This document shows, in pieces, positions 45,660 through 57,412 of a stretch of 64,000 nucleotides of DNA; within the stretch, counting starts at the first letter, position 1, and every line of letters begins with the position of its first letter. Made by a program: the position numbers and the translations under genes. Under the pieces are notes generated by a model. It saw nothing but the letters and a program-made list of their open reading frames with translations. It was not told the origin of the DNA and did not search any database. The DNA comes from Eumeta japonica (taxonomy: Eukaryota; Arthropoda; Insecta; Lepidoptera; Psychidae): assembly GCA_005406025.1 (NCBI GenBank), contig BGZK01002130.1, positions 1-64,000 on the forward strand. Reading direction: 5' to 3'.

Positions 45660-45985
45660 AAGATTTAACAGCTTTTTTTACAGTAATATTGAGAGATAAA
45701 CGAACATGCGAGAGTAAGATGGTCACCGCTGCCCTTTGTACACCTATGTACACATATGTACAACTTTAAAGTAGTCACCGGTGTGTTGCCGGCCTCTTGG
45801 ATAAGAATAAGACATCTGATGGTCGGGGAATGTGGCGTTGGAGAGGGGAACGAGATGATGGAGGGGGGAGTGGGATACCAATACTTTCGCTCACCTGACG
45901 AAAAGCAACAACGGAAGCTGTCATTTCACGTCGGTACTCTGTGTGAGAGTGGTATTCCATTGTTCTAGCTGGCCCTTTTTCGTGT
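45660..45985 (+). repeat. Dispersed repeat R2, near-complete copy
   Basis: In order: AAACGAACATGCGAGAG, GGTCACCGCTGCCC, GTCACCGGTGTGTTGCCGGC, a G/A-rich part (GATGGAGGGGGGAGTGGGAT), and TGTGTGAGAGTGGTATTCCA followed by CTAGCTGGCCC. It aligns with copies at 7.6 and 61.4 kb. The frames 45756-45968 (plus) and 45775-46014 (minus) are artefacts of the repeat. Confidence 0.65.
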
Positions 45986-47155
45986 TTTTCGTGTTGCGCA
46001 TAAATTTCTGGCACATTAGTGAGTTTGCTTTTAGAAGTAAAGTAAATTTATATAATAACGAGTGCTTTGCCTCTATTTTGGTAATTTCTTATCTAGCAGA
46101 AACGAATGAATTATTTTGAAATCAAGCCTTGTTCGGATTTGAATGCTGACTATTGTTTGAAAAAAATTAGCTATTAGAATAAAGTAGATTTGTCGTTATT
46201 TTGAAAAATACCGCTTTTCAAATAGGGAAAGATTTTTTTTCATGATTTCAAAAGGGCCTACATCAATCCAGGCTCAAAGCGGATAAGGGTAGGTGTCGTT
46301 AATCGAACGCCAGCCAGAGATCGCCTCATCGGAATGCGGAACCGTGCCATAAATTAGCTTTTTTTTTTTTTAATTCCTCTTAAGCATTCGACATTTCTTC
46401 GAACCGCAGCCGCGTGATTTCTTCGAAGCGAACAAAAAAAAAAAAAAGGCGTAGGAAAAAAGAGCAAAAGAATGAGCGCTCTTAGGAAGTATGACGTAAC
46501 CGGGCCGCGGACCGGTCCGACTGCCCAGGTGTGACCTTAGCTTTATTTTTTTGCTTTCGTCGTCTCCCCAGGAAAGTACCAGAGGAAAGCTCGGACGATC
46601 GCCACGGTGATTTTGAGGCGTAAAATATTGAATTCCCAACTTCCGAGAAAGGCATAGATAATGCAGAAGGTAAGGTAAAGGCGTGAGGATGAAACCGGGC
46701 TTTTTGTATGTATGTCCGGCCGAATAATAACAACGTCCGGATTGTGTAATCATTAATCGTAAAGACTAGTCCGTTAAATTTTGTTGTTAATCAATTCGCA
46801 TTTAAGGAGACTTCGTGAGGAATGATAAAAAAAAAAAGCAGGATTTTTTATATAAATTTCCGGATGAATTGGCTGGTCTGTCCTTTTATTCGATTTTCAT
46901 ACCTATAAAGTTAATTATGTTTCGTGTGTTTTAACAATTGTTTTCTATCTTTGTTTGATTAACGTCTGAAGGGCTATTTCATAAACTCATCAAATTCAAT
47001 AAAGACCGACCTTTTCGCTGCTCATTGTCTTGTACGAAGTTTTTGCCTGTGCCGACTCTCACAGCGGTATGCTTAGAACTCTCGTTTGGAATAATTAACT
47101 GTGAAAGTTAAAAACTGAACGCGTCAAAATACGTAGTTCATTAATTTACTACTAA
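45986..47155. other. Unannotated DNA
   Basis: No gene recognised. The minus frame 46370-46753 (127 codons) crosses A-runs and has no recognisable domain. Confidence 0.4.
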
Positions 47156-47204
47156 AGATGTCGACATTTGTGACATTAAATTAATGTGACAAATGCCAAC
47201 ATCT
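47156..47204. repeat. 23-bp near-perfect hairpin
   Basis: Arms at 47156-47178 and 47182-47204 differ at three positions around a 3-base centre. Confidence 0.8.
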
Positions 47205-47928
47205 ATAAGATTACCCATATTTTCACATGTTTAGTTTTAACTTTAACAGTCAGCAGTTGCCTATTGCAATGGAGAATTTGAAGCACACCGCTGTTAGTCT
47301 AACATAATCATTCCATATTATTTACACATTTTGTAAGCATTTAATTTCCTTGATTCTAAAAGCATTAAATGAATATTGTGTACTCAAAAAAATTAAATCT
47401 TATCGATTATCTTTTAGACTATTTATTATGTGTAATGTAAGTTGTGAAATTATAACACAACAGTAATATATTTAAAACAATGAAAATACAACATGTGACG
47501 AGTGCTGAAAACGCGTACCCATGACACAAAATTTTCATTCTTCGCACGTGAATCATGTAATATTTGACCAGATGTTCGAATTTTAGTTGACAACGCGTTA
47601 CTGAAATTGCGCAAATTCTACGTAAAAGTTACAAGACGTCATTGCTTTTGTTTGACCGGACAAATGTTTGTCTAATATTACGAAATTGTTGTGTTAAGAA
47701 ATTCAATAATTGTGTATCCAATACCGTGATATTGTTGAATTGCTGATTTTTAATATTCGCACGATACCATGACATTGTTGTGTCATATATTTTAATATTT
47801 ACGCAATATCGGGAAATTTTTGTGTCGGTCAATTTATTATTCATGTGATATCAGAAATTTGCATATTTCGGTCAAAGGGGTAGAATGAGTTAAAGTAACG
47901 TGCAAGTAATATATGTTGACCGTGTATA
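47205..47928. other. Unannotated AT-rich DNA
   Basis: From about 47620 to 47850 a loosely repeated phrase (CGATATTGTTG, ATTTTTAATATT, TTTGTGT) recurs at intervals of roughly 50-60 bases. This suggests an old degenerate tandem repeat. Confidence 0.4.
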
Positions 47929-48093
47929 CATTACAACGCACAAAATTCTGCCGCTGTGAAGTTCGTCACGAAAGCGTCGCAATGGCGTAAAAGAGGAACG
48001 CGGGGAGAAGAAGGAAGGGTCGGGGAGCGTTGAACATGCGCATTGCATCATTCGCAGGCAATTCAGAGCGGCAGAGTTTCGTGCGTTGTACAG
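47929..48093 (+). mobile_element. MITE-A copy 3
   Basis: The left end CATTACAACGCACAAAATTC and the right end GTTTCGTGCGTTGTACAG are inverted repeats. It is flanked by TA at 47927-47928 and TA at 48094-48095. The internal CGTCGCAATGGCGTAAAAG and GAAGGGTCGGGGAGCGTT match copies 1 and 2. At about 165 bp it is intact and non-coding. TA duplication and CAGT-like termini suggest mobilisation by a Tc1/mariner-type transposase. Confidence 0.85.
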
Positions 48094-49309
48094 TAACTAC
48101 ATCCACGATAAATTTGAATACTGAATAAGTTTCAAAACTAAGGGAACGACTATAATAATAAATGATATCATATAAATTTTGATAATTAATTAATGCGGTA
48201 ATTTGCGGTCCCATCAAATGAACATTAACATACATATAGTTAGCAATACTTAACGGGGTTGCGCAAAAGGTTTTAGGATTCGATTAAAATCCACAACTTC
48301 TTGTTGTCGCATAAAATTCGTACCCACAATACCATCTAGGTTATCATACTGACGTACTAAGGTTGGTAAATTTCAAAGTCATTAATTAGGATTTTTTTTT
48401 ATTAATCGTATTTCACCGCTTTCACACTCGTGCTGATATGGATTTCAAAGTGTCGGTTTTGGGGAAAGAATTGAAAAAAAAAGAAGGAGAAAGAAAAAGG
48501 AAGATGACGGAGCAGATTCGCTACAAAAGTTTGTCGCCGAAAGACCAGCCAAGACCTGGAACAACCGACTGAACGTGGAGAGTGAACAGAAAGAGACGAT
48601 AAAATCTACTAAATACCGTATTTTTTTAAGATTTCATATCACTCAATACCTACGTAGTTTTCAAGGTTTCTACATAACATCAACACGGACCGAAATTCCA
48701 TAGACGTCTATTGAATATATGTAAATACATAAGGAAATCATCTTTTGCGTATCACGAAATATTGTATAAACATTACTGTATAATAAACAGACCGCTTGTG
48801 AACTCGTCCCGCTATAACCTGTAGTGTGTAGTGTTATTTTTTTTTTAACAACCCCAATCCATAGTGTGCGACTGTCAGAACTTTTTTATAGTTTCAAATG
48901 CAAGATTTGAAAACTCGAGTGTTACGTGCAGGCACTAAGGTGGATACTATCCAACGATATTAATTTTCGTAATCGAGCTCTAGTTGGTGCGTTAATGTAC
49001 ACGCTAGGTAGGTGTACTGGTTATCTCTGCGCGCGTGCTTTTCGCGCATGTGATGTGGCTGGCCACTTATAATTTGCGAATGTCACAGGTCCAGGTTAAA
49101 GTTGGGATTCTTTCACAGACTACAGCTGAGTTACGACCTAAAAATGTAATCGTTATATAGTAAATATCATTACGTTTCCTGTTTTGCTGACGCTACCTTT
49201 CTAAGGCTACGCATTGAATACAATTCATTTCCTCATTGTACAGTAAACTTTACTTTTTCAGAATCAAGGAAAGCGATACTACAATTTTTAAACTTATAAC
49301 TGATTGCCT
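48094..49309. other. Unannotated DNA
   Basis: GGTTGCGCAAAAGGTTTTAG at about 48257 is reminiscent of a mariner-like terminal repeat, but no partner was found. A purine-rich stretch at 48460-48590 shows no domain I can name. Confidence 0.35.
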
Positions 49310-49570
49310 ACACAGTTAAGTAATATATATGTACAATAAAATCGAGTATCTGTCCGTTTGCTTGCTTGAGTTAATCCCTGAAAAGACTGAACCGAAATTG
49401 TACATGTTCACAGAATATCTTTTGTTTAAGAGAAAAATGTTAACATCGGAAGAAATAACAGCACTTTTTTAAGGAGGACTAAAAGCGATATCAAACTGGC
49501 ATTGAATCGACACTGAAATAGGACACGGATCGAATCGAAAATAGGATCGATTTAAGAAACGATCATTGCT
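49310..49570 (+). repeat. Degraded dispersed repeat
   Basis: CGAGTATCTGTCCGTTTGCT and GAGTTAATCCCTGAAAAGAC, then CACGGATCGAATCGAAAATA with GGATCG motifs. The order resembles lepidopteran repeats that carry TCCGTTTGTTTGCTCC...CGGCTGGACCG. Confidence 0.35.
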
Positions 49571-49624
49571 GATTTTTAATTTATTCTCGTAAAAATAAAA
49601 TAATATAAAAATAAAACAATATAA

Positions 49625-49685
49625 CATAAAATCTATCAAGCGCACGACACCAAAATACGGTGTCGTGCGCTTGATAGATTTTATG
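49625..49685. repeat. 27-bp perfect hairpin
   Basis: Arms at 49625-49651 and 49659-49685 are exact reverse complements around a 7-base loop. The inner arm contains GCGCACGACACC, which is unusually GC-rich for the surroundings. Confidence 0.95.
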
Positions 49686-50329
49686 TTTGGAGCCATCACG
49701 AGATTAGAGCTAAAAAACGGTTTTCTCGTTTGATCCGAGAATTTGGCATAACAATTAGCTGTTGATAACAGCAATTTAACATTATAACATTTAATTGCCG
49801 GTCTGACGAAAATGGCAAATACAATAGTTTTCTTTTAATAGTTAAATTATAGACCGGAAATTTTATGTGGTTATTTCTGTGGTTGTTTGTTTTTATGTAC
49901 GCATATTTCATGTGCTCCGCTCGCATGCACACATAATTATAGTATGAATATACTTAAATTAACTTTAATTAATATACTATTGTTAATAAATGGCACTCTT
50001 GAAAGTTCTGTATAAACCTAATTATGCATGAAGGCATTTAATTGATTCTTATTGATTTTTGTCCGTTTTAAATGCCGATGCCGGTGACATATTCGTCCCG
50101 GGAATTCTAAAAACTTTGCTTTTTTGAAAAGAAAATTGTATTTTTTCTAAATATCAGAATTTAAAAGTGCGAACTTAAAAAAATGTTCTCCCATATATTG
50201 GTTTACATCACTATCGATAGTCCATTTGCGAGGGTAAGTTTGTGATCATATTTTTATTATCGTATAATATTACTACAAATTATCGATTTTCAGATTTTAT
50301 CCTTTTTTGGGCTGTTAGATTTTTTCTTG
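49686..50329. other. Unannotated AT-rich DNA
   Basis: Nothing recognised. Confidence 0.45.
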
Positions 50330-50632
50330 CCGAATTCCACAAGGCTAGCAATCAAAGGGATTTCATGAGTTTTGATTTAATTGCGAGTTTCAAAATATAG
50401 GGCATATGCGACCGTATTTTGACCGTATCTTTTGATTACACAGACCTAGAAGCTCGGTTTTTCTACAGCTTCAAAGAAATGCGGGCCTATATTATATTAT
50501 GTTAACTTCAACTCGATACCTTTACGGGTTATAGAGTAAAAGGGTTTTGACCGAATGACGGACAGACGGACTGACGGATAACGAAGTGATGCTATGTGGG
50601 TTTCCTCTTCATTTGTATAGATACGGTATCCT
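50330..50632 (-). repeat. Dispersed repeat R1, reverse copy
   Basis: It ends GACGGACAGACGGACTGACG then ACGAAGTGATGCTATGTGGG and TTTCC, the reverse-strand form of the R1 start. The upstream body is degraded. Confidence 0.55.
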
Positions 50633-50900
50633 AAAAATCGAACGGAACCGACTTCGAGAGCGGGAATGTGATGAAAATCAAAAGCGAGTGTTTAATCGAG
50701 ATTAATAGCTTGTAAAAGAGGCTAGGATGGAGTTAATAGGACAAGGGAAAGCAGTTTCACTTCCACGAGTGTGCAATGGGTAGGCAGAAGATACTAATAC
50801 GGAAAAAGAGAATGTAGAAGAATTGTAGTCGAAAGTGAAATCCGGATGAGACTAAAACCGGTGCGGGGATCGTAATCAGGATCGAGAACGAGCTCTGAGG
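50633..50900 (+). repeat. Degenerate purine-rich repeat
   Basis: GGGGATCGTAATCAGGATCG and similar GGATNG phrases, as at 26.0 and 49.5 kb. Unclassified. Confidence 0.3.
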
Positions 50901-51541
50901 CGTGCCTGCGCATGCGCATGCGCCTACACTGACGATGACACGATATTGAATAGGTTGAAAACGAAACTGTTTTCCGTTAGGTTGTTGCGCAGAAGTTATT
51001 TATAATTTTTCAAGGATTTCTACTCTCTTTGCGAGTTCAATATAGCATAATGTCAAACGAGAAATTTCTTTTGTAATCCAGTTTCTTTAACGAATACAAG
51101 AAAAATACGTCTTAGTATTTGAAAAGGCAACCTCTCAAATACTAGACTAAGAATACGGCTTTAGCCTTGGGGACGACCCTGAATCAGCGATGGCATGGAA
51201 ATAGAGAAAAAAAAAACTTCATTGACTCGATGTTCTTGTGTATATCAACTTTTAGAGCGTGTTACGTAATACCTACATGATTTTATTTTGTTGCTATTCG
51301 TTTAATGTTTATTTAATTTGTGTAGGACCGAATTTCATGTTGAAACAATCCAAATGTACGTTTGACTACAGATATTTTAAATGCTGAATTATGAGACTAT
51401 TGAAGAGCGATTATAGGTCTCTAAATGGAGTGCTGTGCTAGATTTATTAAATTTTGGTCAAATTAGATCGATTCCAGGACATCGCGGACGCCGATACTAT
51501 ACGAGAAATTCACAGAAAATAATGTAAATGTAAGTTAGCAT

Positions 51542-51655
51542 TGATCATTAAAATGATCAGAAAGTGTGTTAATTGGTCAATTGCAAGTCGAATAGCGCTT
51601 GAGTTGTGGACAACTCAAGCGCTATTCGACTTGCAATTACTTCTTGGAAGAAGTA
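51542..51655. repeat. Three consecutive palindromes with 2-base centres
   Basis: 51542-51559: 8-bp arms TGATCATT around AA. 51579-51638: 29-bp perfect arms (beginning AATTGCAAGTCGAATAGCGC) around GG. 51638-51655: 8-bp arms TACTTCTT around GG. The second and third abut, sharing base 51638. Confidence 0.95.
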
Positions 51656-51845
51656 CTTTCGATTTCTAGGCATCTTCAAAACGACGATGAAAGAATAGTG
51701 GATAGGTTCCTTGTAAATGCCAAAGGTGAGATGTTAGGAGTTAATATGAAAACGGAGAAATCCTGAACTTTCTAAGCGTGCGTCATTAACAGCGATCCCT
51801 TAGATTTTAACAACACACGCGAGGCGGATAAAGGTACTGAACGAA

Positions 51846-51899
51846 GTACGAAGAAGTGGATAAGGTAGATTTTCTTCTACCTTATCCAATTCTTCGTGC
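51846..51899. repeat. 24-bp near-perfect hairpin
   Basis: Arms at 51846-51869 and 51876-51899 (sharing GGATAAGGTAGA) differ at two positions around a 6-base loop. Confidence 0.9.
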
Positions 51900-52133
51900 T
51901 TAATCTAAGGTAGGTTTAACGGGTTTCAGTTAGTGTGATTTGAAGTGTCAGAAGAACACTTAGCATATAGAACGATTAGAAGATAGTTTATAATAACAGG
52001 CACAAGCAACAAGGCTCGAGTGCCTAATGGCTAAAGCTTTTTAAAAAAATGCCAAAATAAAGTAAGATTATATTTCACAGTTTATCGTCAACTTCTGACC
52101 CTAGATATTGCTACTTAATGAACAATTTACGTA
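51900..52133. other. Unannotated DNA
   Basis: Nothing recognised. Confidence 0.4.
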
Positions 52134-52150
52134 TATAAATAAATAAATAA

Positions 52151-52217
<67 letters not shown>
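52134..52217. repeat. TAAA/TA compound microsatellite
   Basis: About six TAAA units run into about 30 uninterrupted TA dinucleotides. Confidence 0.95.
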
Positions 52218-52219
<2 letters not shown>

Positions 52220-53473
52220 TATCCCCGAATCATCACTAGAGATATCGGTGATAACTTTTATTCAATACTGCGCTACTACAAGTTTATCTAAACAGGTGTC
52301 TTCTGTGGAGAAACGCGATTAAAGAAATTTATTTCCCCAAACGTCATTTCTCAGAATTTGGAGGTCATCGCATTTTTGATACACCATTAGATGTTGTGTC
52401 GAGATACCAGTAGGGTCGGTATGCTTGTACTACATGACAATTTAGACAGCAGGTGGGACTAGGTATCATTGTTAACACGTGAGCAGGTAGCAGGTTTTAG
52501 CACATTGTGCAATGTACACATACTAATTAGAGAAACGCCGACCAAACTCGGTTAGAAGTATACTATAACATAAAATCGCGCGAGACAGACAGACAGTTGT
52601 ATACGTTTTGTGAGGAAAAAATAAAATATAATATTCGATGGCGTGTTATTTGTCCGTCAGCGAAGCAATTTTTATTTTAGCTCAACATCTAGGTTACGCT
52701 CAAATTTAATCTCATCTTGAAATAAACCTACTTATGTATGAAGTTTTACCGAAATCGTTATTAAGTTTTTTTTTTTTTTTGGCATTTTAAGGAGCAAACG
52801 CGCACGCCATCCCGCCTCCGGTCCGCTCGCACCAACGAAATGCAACAATTGAACCCTGTATTTTTCAAGAGTGTGGTTGCTTATCGGTCGAGTCAGCTCA
52901 TTTTCGTATTGCAGCATATTTTGGCAGCAGCCGTGTATTAAATACTGTATACACGAAAATAAATACATTACTTGCAAACAATCGTCTTGTTTGTAAGTAA
53001 TTTATTTAATACGGATCTCTTTCTGCATGCCGAGTCTACTTATGCTCAACGCGAACGTAGGGTTAATTTTGGAGGGCAATTAGGGACTGCTCAATCGGGG
53101 AGATCATAAGACAATCCTTGGGGTGGACGACTTGGTACGAATGGTTTTTTAATTTTAAACTGGCTAGCTTGAAATAAATTTCTATATTTTAAGTATTCAG
53201 TTGTAAACAATGCATAATAGTAATATTTCTCAATTGTAATAAATAACCATTGTGGTTTTACAGCGAATTGTATATCAGTATGATTATATGGCGTACTGTG
53301 TTTCTTATCAATGCTGTATTGTGAAATATACAAGTATTTGTGTGTGAGATATACAAGGTGTGGTTCGATTAGTGATGTTGAACATTTGGAATAATCGTTT
53401 AGGCATTAATATGGCGAGAATGTGTTATGTAAACATGACTCCAAACAAACATTAGTATTAGTGTGTAATTTTT
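52218..53473. other. Unannotated DNA with an R2 fragment
   Basis: The part 52785-52860 (AAGGAGCAAACGCGCACGCC and beyond) resembles the opening of repeat R2. No gene recognised. The minus frames 52732-52977 and 53091-53333 lack recognisable content. Confidence 0.4.
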
Positions 53474-54139
53474 AGGGTTTCGTATCTCAAGAGGGGAAAA
53501 GGAACCCTTGTAAGATCACTTCGTTTTCCGTTCGTCTGTCTGTTAAGACCCTTTTTCTTAGGGCGGCTTGGAGGTATCAACTTGAAATCCATACCTAGTG
53601 CTTAGGCCCGGGGTCCGTTAGAGCTGTAAAAAAATGAAGGTCCTAAGTGGACGTATTGAAAAGTAAGTCCAAAACACCGCTTTTTAAGGTGTATATTTTG
53701 AAACTAGCAAGTAAATCAAACCTATATATCAAGTACTTTCCATTGACCCAAAATCGTGAAATTTGGTAAGAATAAAGTTTTATAGCACAAGTAAAGAAAA
53801 AAAAAACTGAAAATACTTAATTTGTAGACACATCATACAATTTTCTTTCTGTAAGTACAAACTTACACTTGGAGCGTGGACAGCGATGTAGACCAATATA
53901 TGACAGAACATTTTTTTAACTTTCCGCTATGAAAATTTATGTTTTTTCTAAAAGTTGGATTATAAAAAAAAACTCGACAATTTTATGAAAAAATTTCGTC
54001 ATTTCCGTTGCCAATATCTCGCCACTATCGGTATCGATATGAGACATCAATCGTGGAGGCTCTCGATGTACGAAATATCTACATGCACAATTAAGTATGT
54101 ACGGAATCCTCGGGATGCGAGAGCTTTCGCACTTGTCCC
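53474..54139 (+). repeat. Dispersed repeat R1, long copy
   Basis: It begins GGGTTTCGTATCTCAAGAGG, then GGAACCCTTGTAAGATCACT and GTTCGTCTGTCTGTTAAGAC. The middle has TTGACCCAAAATCGTGAAAT and TATAGCACAAGTAAAG. It ends TGTACGGAATCCTCGGGATG and a GCACTTGTCC-like close. This is nearly the full layout of a very common lepidopteran repeat (GGGTTCCGTA ... GTACGGAACCCTCGG ... GCACTTGGCCGG). The plus frame 53955-54326 (123 codons) starts inside it and is not considered a gene. Confidence 0.7.
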
Positions 54140-54864
54140 GTTTCTATCCTCTTCCCTCGCAATGTCGGACGGCGATCGTACAGTAAGTGGAACGAATATT
54201 CTAGAATTCATCCAGACGAAATCGCCGGCGAGAGGAACTAGTCGTGTGGAAAATCTCGTGTCCTTCTGTCGCACCTCCATCCGAACGCGTCAGCCTCGGC
54301 CTCGGTGCGCCACGCTTACATTTTGATGCGCCATTTGAAATTTTAAATTTGCGTAACCGGGATGATCCATATATTCAGAAACTCGGTAGGTGGACGATAG
54401 CTATGTTACCTACGAAATTATTTTTCATTTTTTTAAGTGCAAACTGTCTTTTTTTTTTAATTTCACGTTCACGACATTTGAAAAAATCCATATTTTTTTA
54501 AAAACTGTAAAATTATTCAAATCGAAAGACGCGTTGTGAGACAGGAAATAAAGTCGTTGAAAGTGTAAAGATTTCTCAATATTTCTAATCTTCAATAGCG
54601 TGTGCTTTTTATGAGAAATAGGTTTTTTGAACTGAAAACTTATTTAGCGCCGTTGCGATCTGAGACTCGGTGAAACGAAAAAGCGACACTAAAAGCAGAC
54701 AAACATATATATATATCTATAGGATTTAGCCTGTGAGAAAATGAGATAAAATGCTAGAGAAAGAGATGGGTGTTTGCACTTACGTATTGTCATGTGTTGA
54801 AATTGAAAACATGGAGTCTGAATAATAAAATGTAAAACAACTTTCAATTTTGGTAACGATATTA
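54140..54864. other. Unannotated DNA
   Basis: The part 54140-54330 is GC-richer. Nothing else recognised. Confidence 0.4.
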
Positions 54865-55929
54865 CAGACAAACCTCGTTAAGTCGAATTTTAAGGAAAAC
54901 ACTGAAAAAAATCGAGGTTATACAGTTTTCGATTTATGGAGAATTGCGACTTAGGCTGGTTTTGATTCAACACGTAGAGGTTAAGGTTCATTCTAACTAA
55001 CAGTGAGTTAGAGAGGTGAAATAAATAATAGTTTAATTTCCAGAGGTAATATAGTTACACATACAGATTTACTATAAACATTATTTCAAAACATCCTTAA
55101 AATAAAAAAAATATATATATATATGTAGGTACTACTGTAGGTAGGTAGGTATGAAGTAGGGTTAAAAAGTTAGTATTTTTTTTGCTTTAAGTAATTCGCT
55201 TGTTCTATATATATGGTATCTTTATACCATAGATACAAAAATTTTCTGCTCTTTAGAAGAAAATTCTTGTTATTCTGAGTTGCTAGTTTGCTCTATAACA
55301 TTTCGTAAAACCGTTCAATGCTGTTCTTGCCTCTTTGATGGAAACCTATGTTGGTCTTCTATGTAAGTTATTAGTCTCGGTTGGCTATAGACGCAAACTA
55401 CTTTTGACAATTTTTCAGTCCACAACATATGACTTGCTTCGCTAAACTCCGAATGATATCTATAATAATTATAAGTACACAGCATAGAACACCTGACACC
55501 AAGCAAGCAAGCACGTGTTAGTGTGAGTCATAAATTCCTTTGTCGTTTCTTTACATTGGTAACTATTTATTGTACCCTCCTAAATTGTTTTCTAAGAAGC
55601 AATGGTGTATATTGTTGCCTGTTTGTTAAAATCGTTAACTTATTTTCCTTCGAGTTATAGAGGTAATAAATTTCATATAATCAAATTGTAAAGATTGAAA
55701 AATTAAAACATTGCGGTGTTAGACATACATTGGTTCGATTAATTTTTCAAGTTATAGGTGTATAATATGTAAGAAAATGGCTTGTAGGGATTCACTAATT
55801 ATTTCGACTGATAGAGGATTGAGATTTCAAGTAATGGAGGTTTTGGGGGTTAAAGGGAAGGCAACGAGATTTTGTTCGATTTTCGGAGGTTTACGACTTA
55901 TTGAGGTTCAACTTAAAGAAGTTCTACTG
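54865..55929. mobile_element. pogo/Tigger-like element, non-coding, ~1.07 kb
   Basis: The left end CAGACAAACCTCGTTAAGTC and the inverted right end CAGTAGAACTTCTTTAAGTT match the consensus-like CAGTNGAACCTCNTTAAGT of pogo/Tigger terminal repeats. Both ends are flanked by TA (54863-54864 and 55930-55931), as expected for the Tc1/mariner/pogo group. A second copy of the CCTCAATAAGTCG-type motif lies just inside the right end. No transposase is recognisable; the minus frame 55315-55506 (63 codons) has no identifiable DDE motif. It is a deleted, immobile copy. Confidence 0.75.
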
Positions 55930-56629
55930 TAGTGAAAGATAGTAGAAAAGTGGCAAACCTAAGAACAGATTAATGGTACAGAAATTATATTCCTTGTTAT
56001 GTTTTATTAAACATTGATTGATATATTAAACATTATAAAAAAGTACTTGTATCAACTAGTATCATAGAATATTAAAGGAGGCGTTCTTCTACGTCTACAG
56101 CGACATCTAAAATCACAGGAGTGAACCGAAAGTAATAAAAGAAAACGGGAAATTCGACGCGCCCTTGGGTTGGCAACAGCTTCACGTCTTCTCTGAATAT
56201 CCGATTTTTTATAACGGCGAATCGACTCGTGCGCACATTAATATTTAACGACGAGAAACGGCGGCGTTACTCGGTCATCGCGTTGATTCACTAGAGGTTT
56301 TCTAATGTCCCGCCGTGTGGCACACATCGCCTTCTAGATAGGGCTCGATGTGAACGTGTCCGATTTTTTTTGTTTTAATGCTCCATCAAAAAAAAAAGTA
56401 TACCCTTCTATAATCTTTGTATTAAAAATACGGCTAACCAATCCGACACTAACGGCTTAATTTATTCTCTCAGGCCCAGAGCGAGCGATTTCATTTAACT
56501 CGCGAACTCTTATTCAAACACACAAGCAATTGAAAATACGTAAATTCAAGTGCATATATTATTTACTCGAGTGCACCACCAGCCAACTGTTGAAGACTGC
56601 AAAGGAAACCGACACTTTGGTGGTAAGTG
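55930..56629. other. Unannotated DNA
   Basis: Nothing recognised. The stretch 56140-56350 is somewhat GC-richer. Confidence 0.4.
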
Positions 56630-56790
56630 GAAACTACAGCTGCAGGCTTAGCATGAAGCCCTAGAGAAGGGTTCCTCTCTATAAGATCATCCCCTTCGTT
56701 AATTGTTTCGATAAGGGAGAGATAGTCCATCAGAGCCCTGTAGATGTTTCTCTAGCGCATCGTGCTGGGCTCGCTGGTGTCGGCGATGCG
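56630..56790 (+). repeat. Dispersed repeat fragment (CTGCAGGCTTAGCATG)
   Basis: GCTGCAGGCTTAGCATGAAG, then CCTAGAGAAGGGTTCCTCTC and GAGCCCTGTAGATG. A shorter relative lies at about 43635. It has lepidopteran repeat style; the class is unknown. Confidence 0.4.
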
Positions 56791-56919
56791 GTCATTTTTA
56801 GTTCATGTCCATACTTATCGATATATACCGATAAATGTATGCATGTATTACTTTCAATCGTCCCTACTGTTTAGGATATACGTTCACACGATCTCTGCAT
56901 TTTAGAATGAGAGAATTCT

Positions 56920-57400
56920 ACCTCAAGTTATCAGCGCTGGCGCAATGCGGTCTGAGGTTGCAACGGCCGTTGCCTTCAATGATATGAGGACATCCGAACC
57001 GGCCCCACGTGCTCTGCGAGGCACGAAACCAACGTTATAAATTTTGACGTCAGAATCTAGCCGGTCGACGCGCGTGCCAAGGCTCGACCCCTACACATCC
57101 CGGTCGAAAGGCGACGCACTTCACCGGCAAGCCGCCGTCGCTGTTTCGGGTTCGTGTAACTGCTAAGAGTTATTGCTACTATCGAGAAGCGATTCGCATT
57201 ATTTTCGCCCTCATTAGGCTTCACGACGGGGACGCAACCCGACGGCCGAGGCTCGGGTGGCGCCGGAATGGACCGCCATTGACCGCGAAATTGGCGTCGT
57301 TAGGCGATCGTTTCGATGTGTCATAATTATCTCGAAATTTGACACATTCGAGTTTCCATGAGAACGGGCATCCGTCGTCGGTTGGCCGATGCCAATTATA
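56920..57400. other. GC-rich, complex, repeat-free block
   Basis: About 480 bases of markedly higher GC and CpG content without tandem or terminal-repeat structure. It includes TGACGTCA near 57042. No frame is long. Such islands in an AT-rich gene desert are candidates for conserved enhancers, but composition alone cannot show it. Confidence 0.35.
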
Positions 57401-57412
57401 GAATAATTCTAT

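Noticed and set aside
46370..46753. 127-codon and 83-codon overlapping minus-strand frames
   Set aside because: They cross A-runs and overlap each other in different frames, and neither shows a known motif.
48245..48300. GGTTGCGCAAAAGGTTTTAG as a mariner terminal repeat
   Set aside because: No inverted partner or transposase remnant was found nearby.
53955..54326. 123-codon plus-strand open frame
   Set aside because: It starts inside the long copy of dispersed repeat R1, and the remainder shows no protein family.
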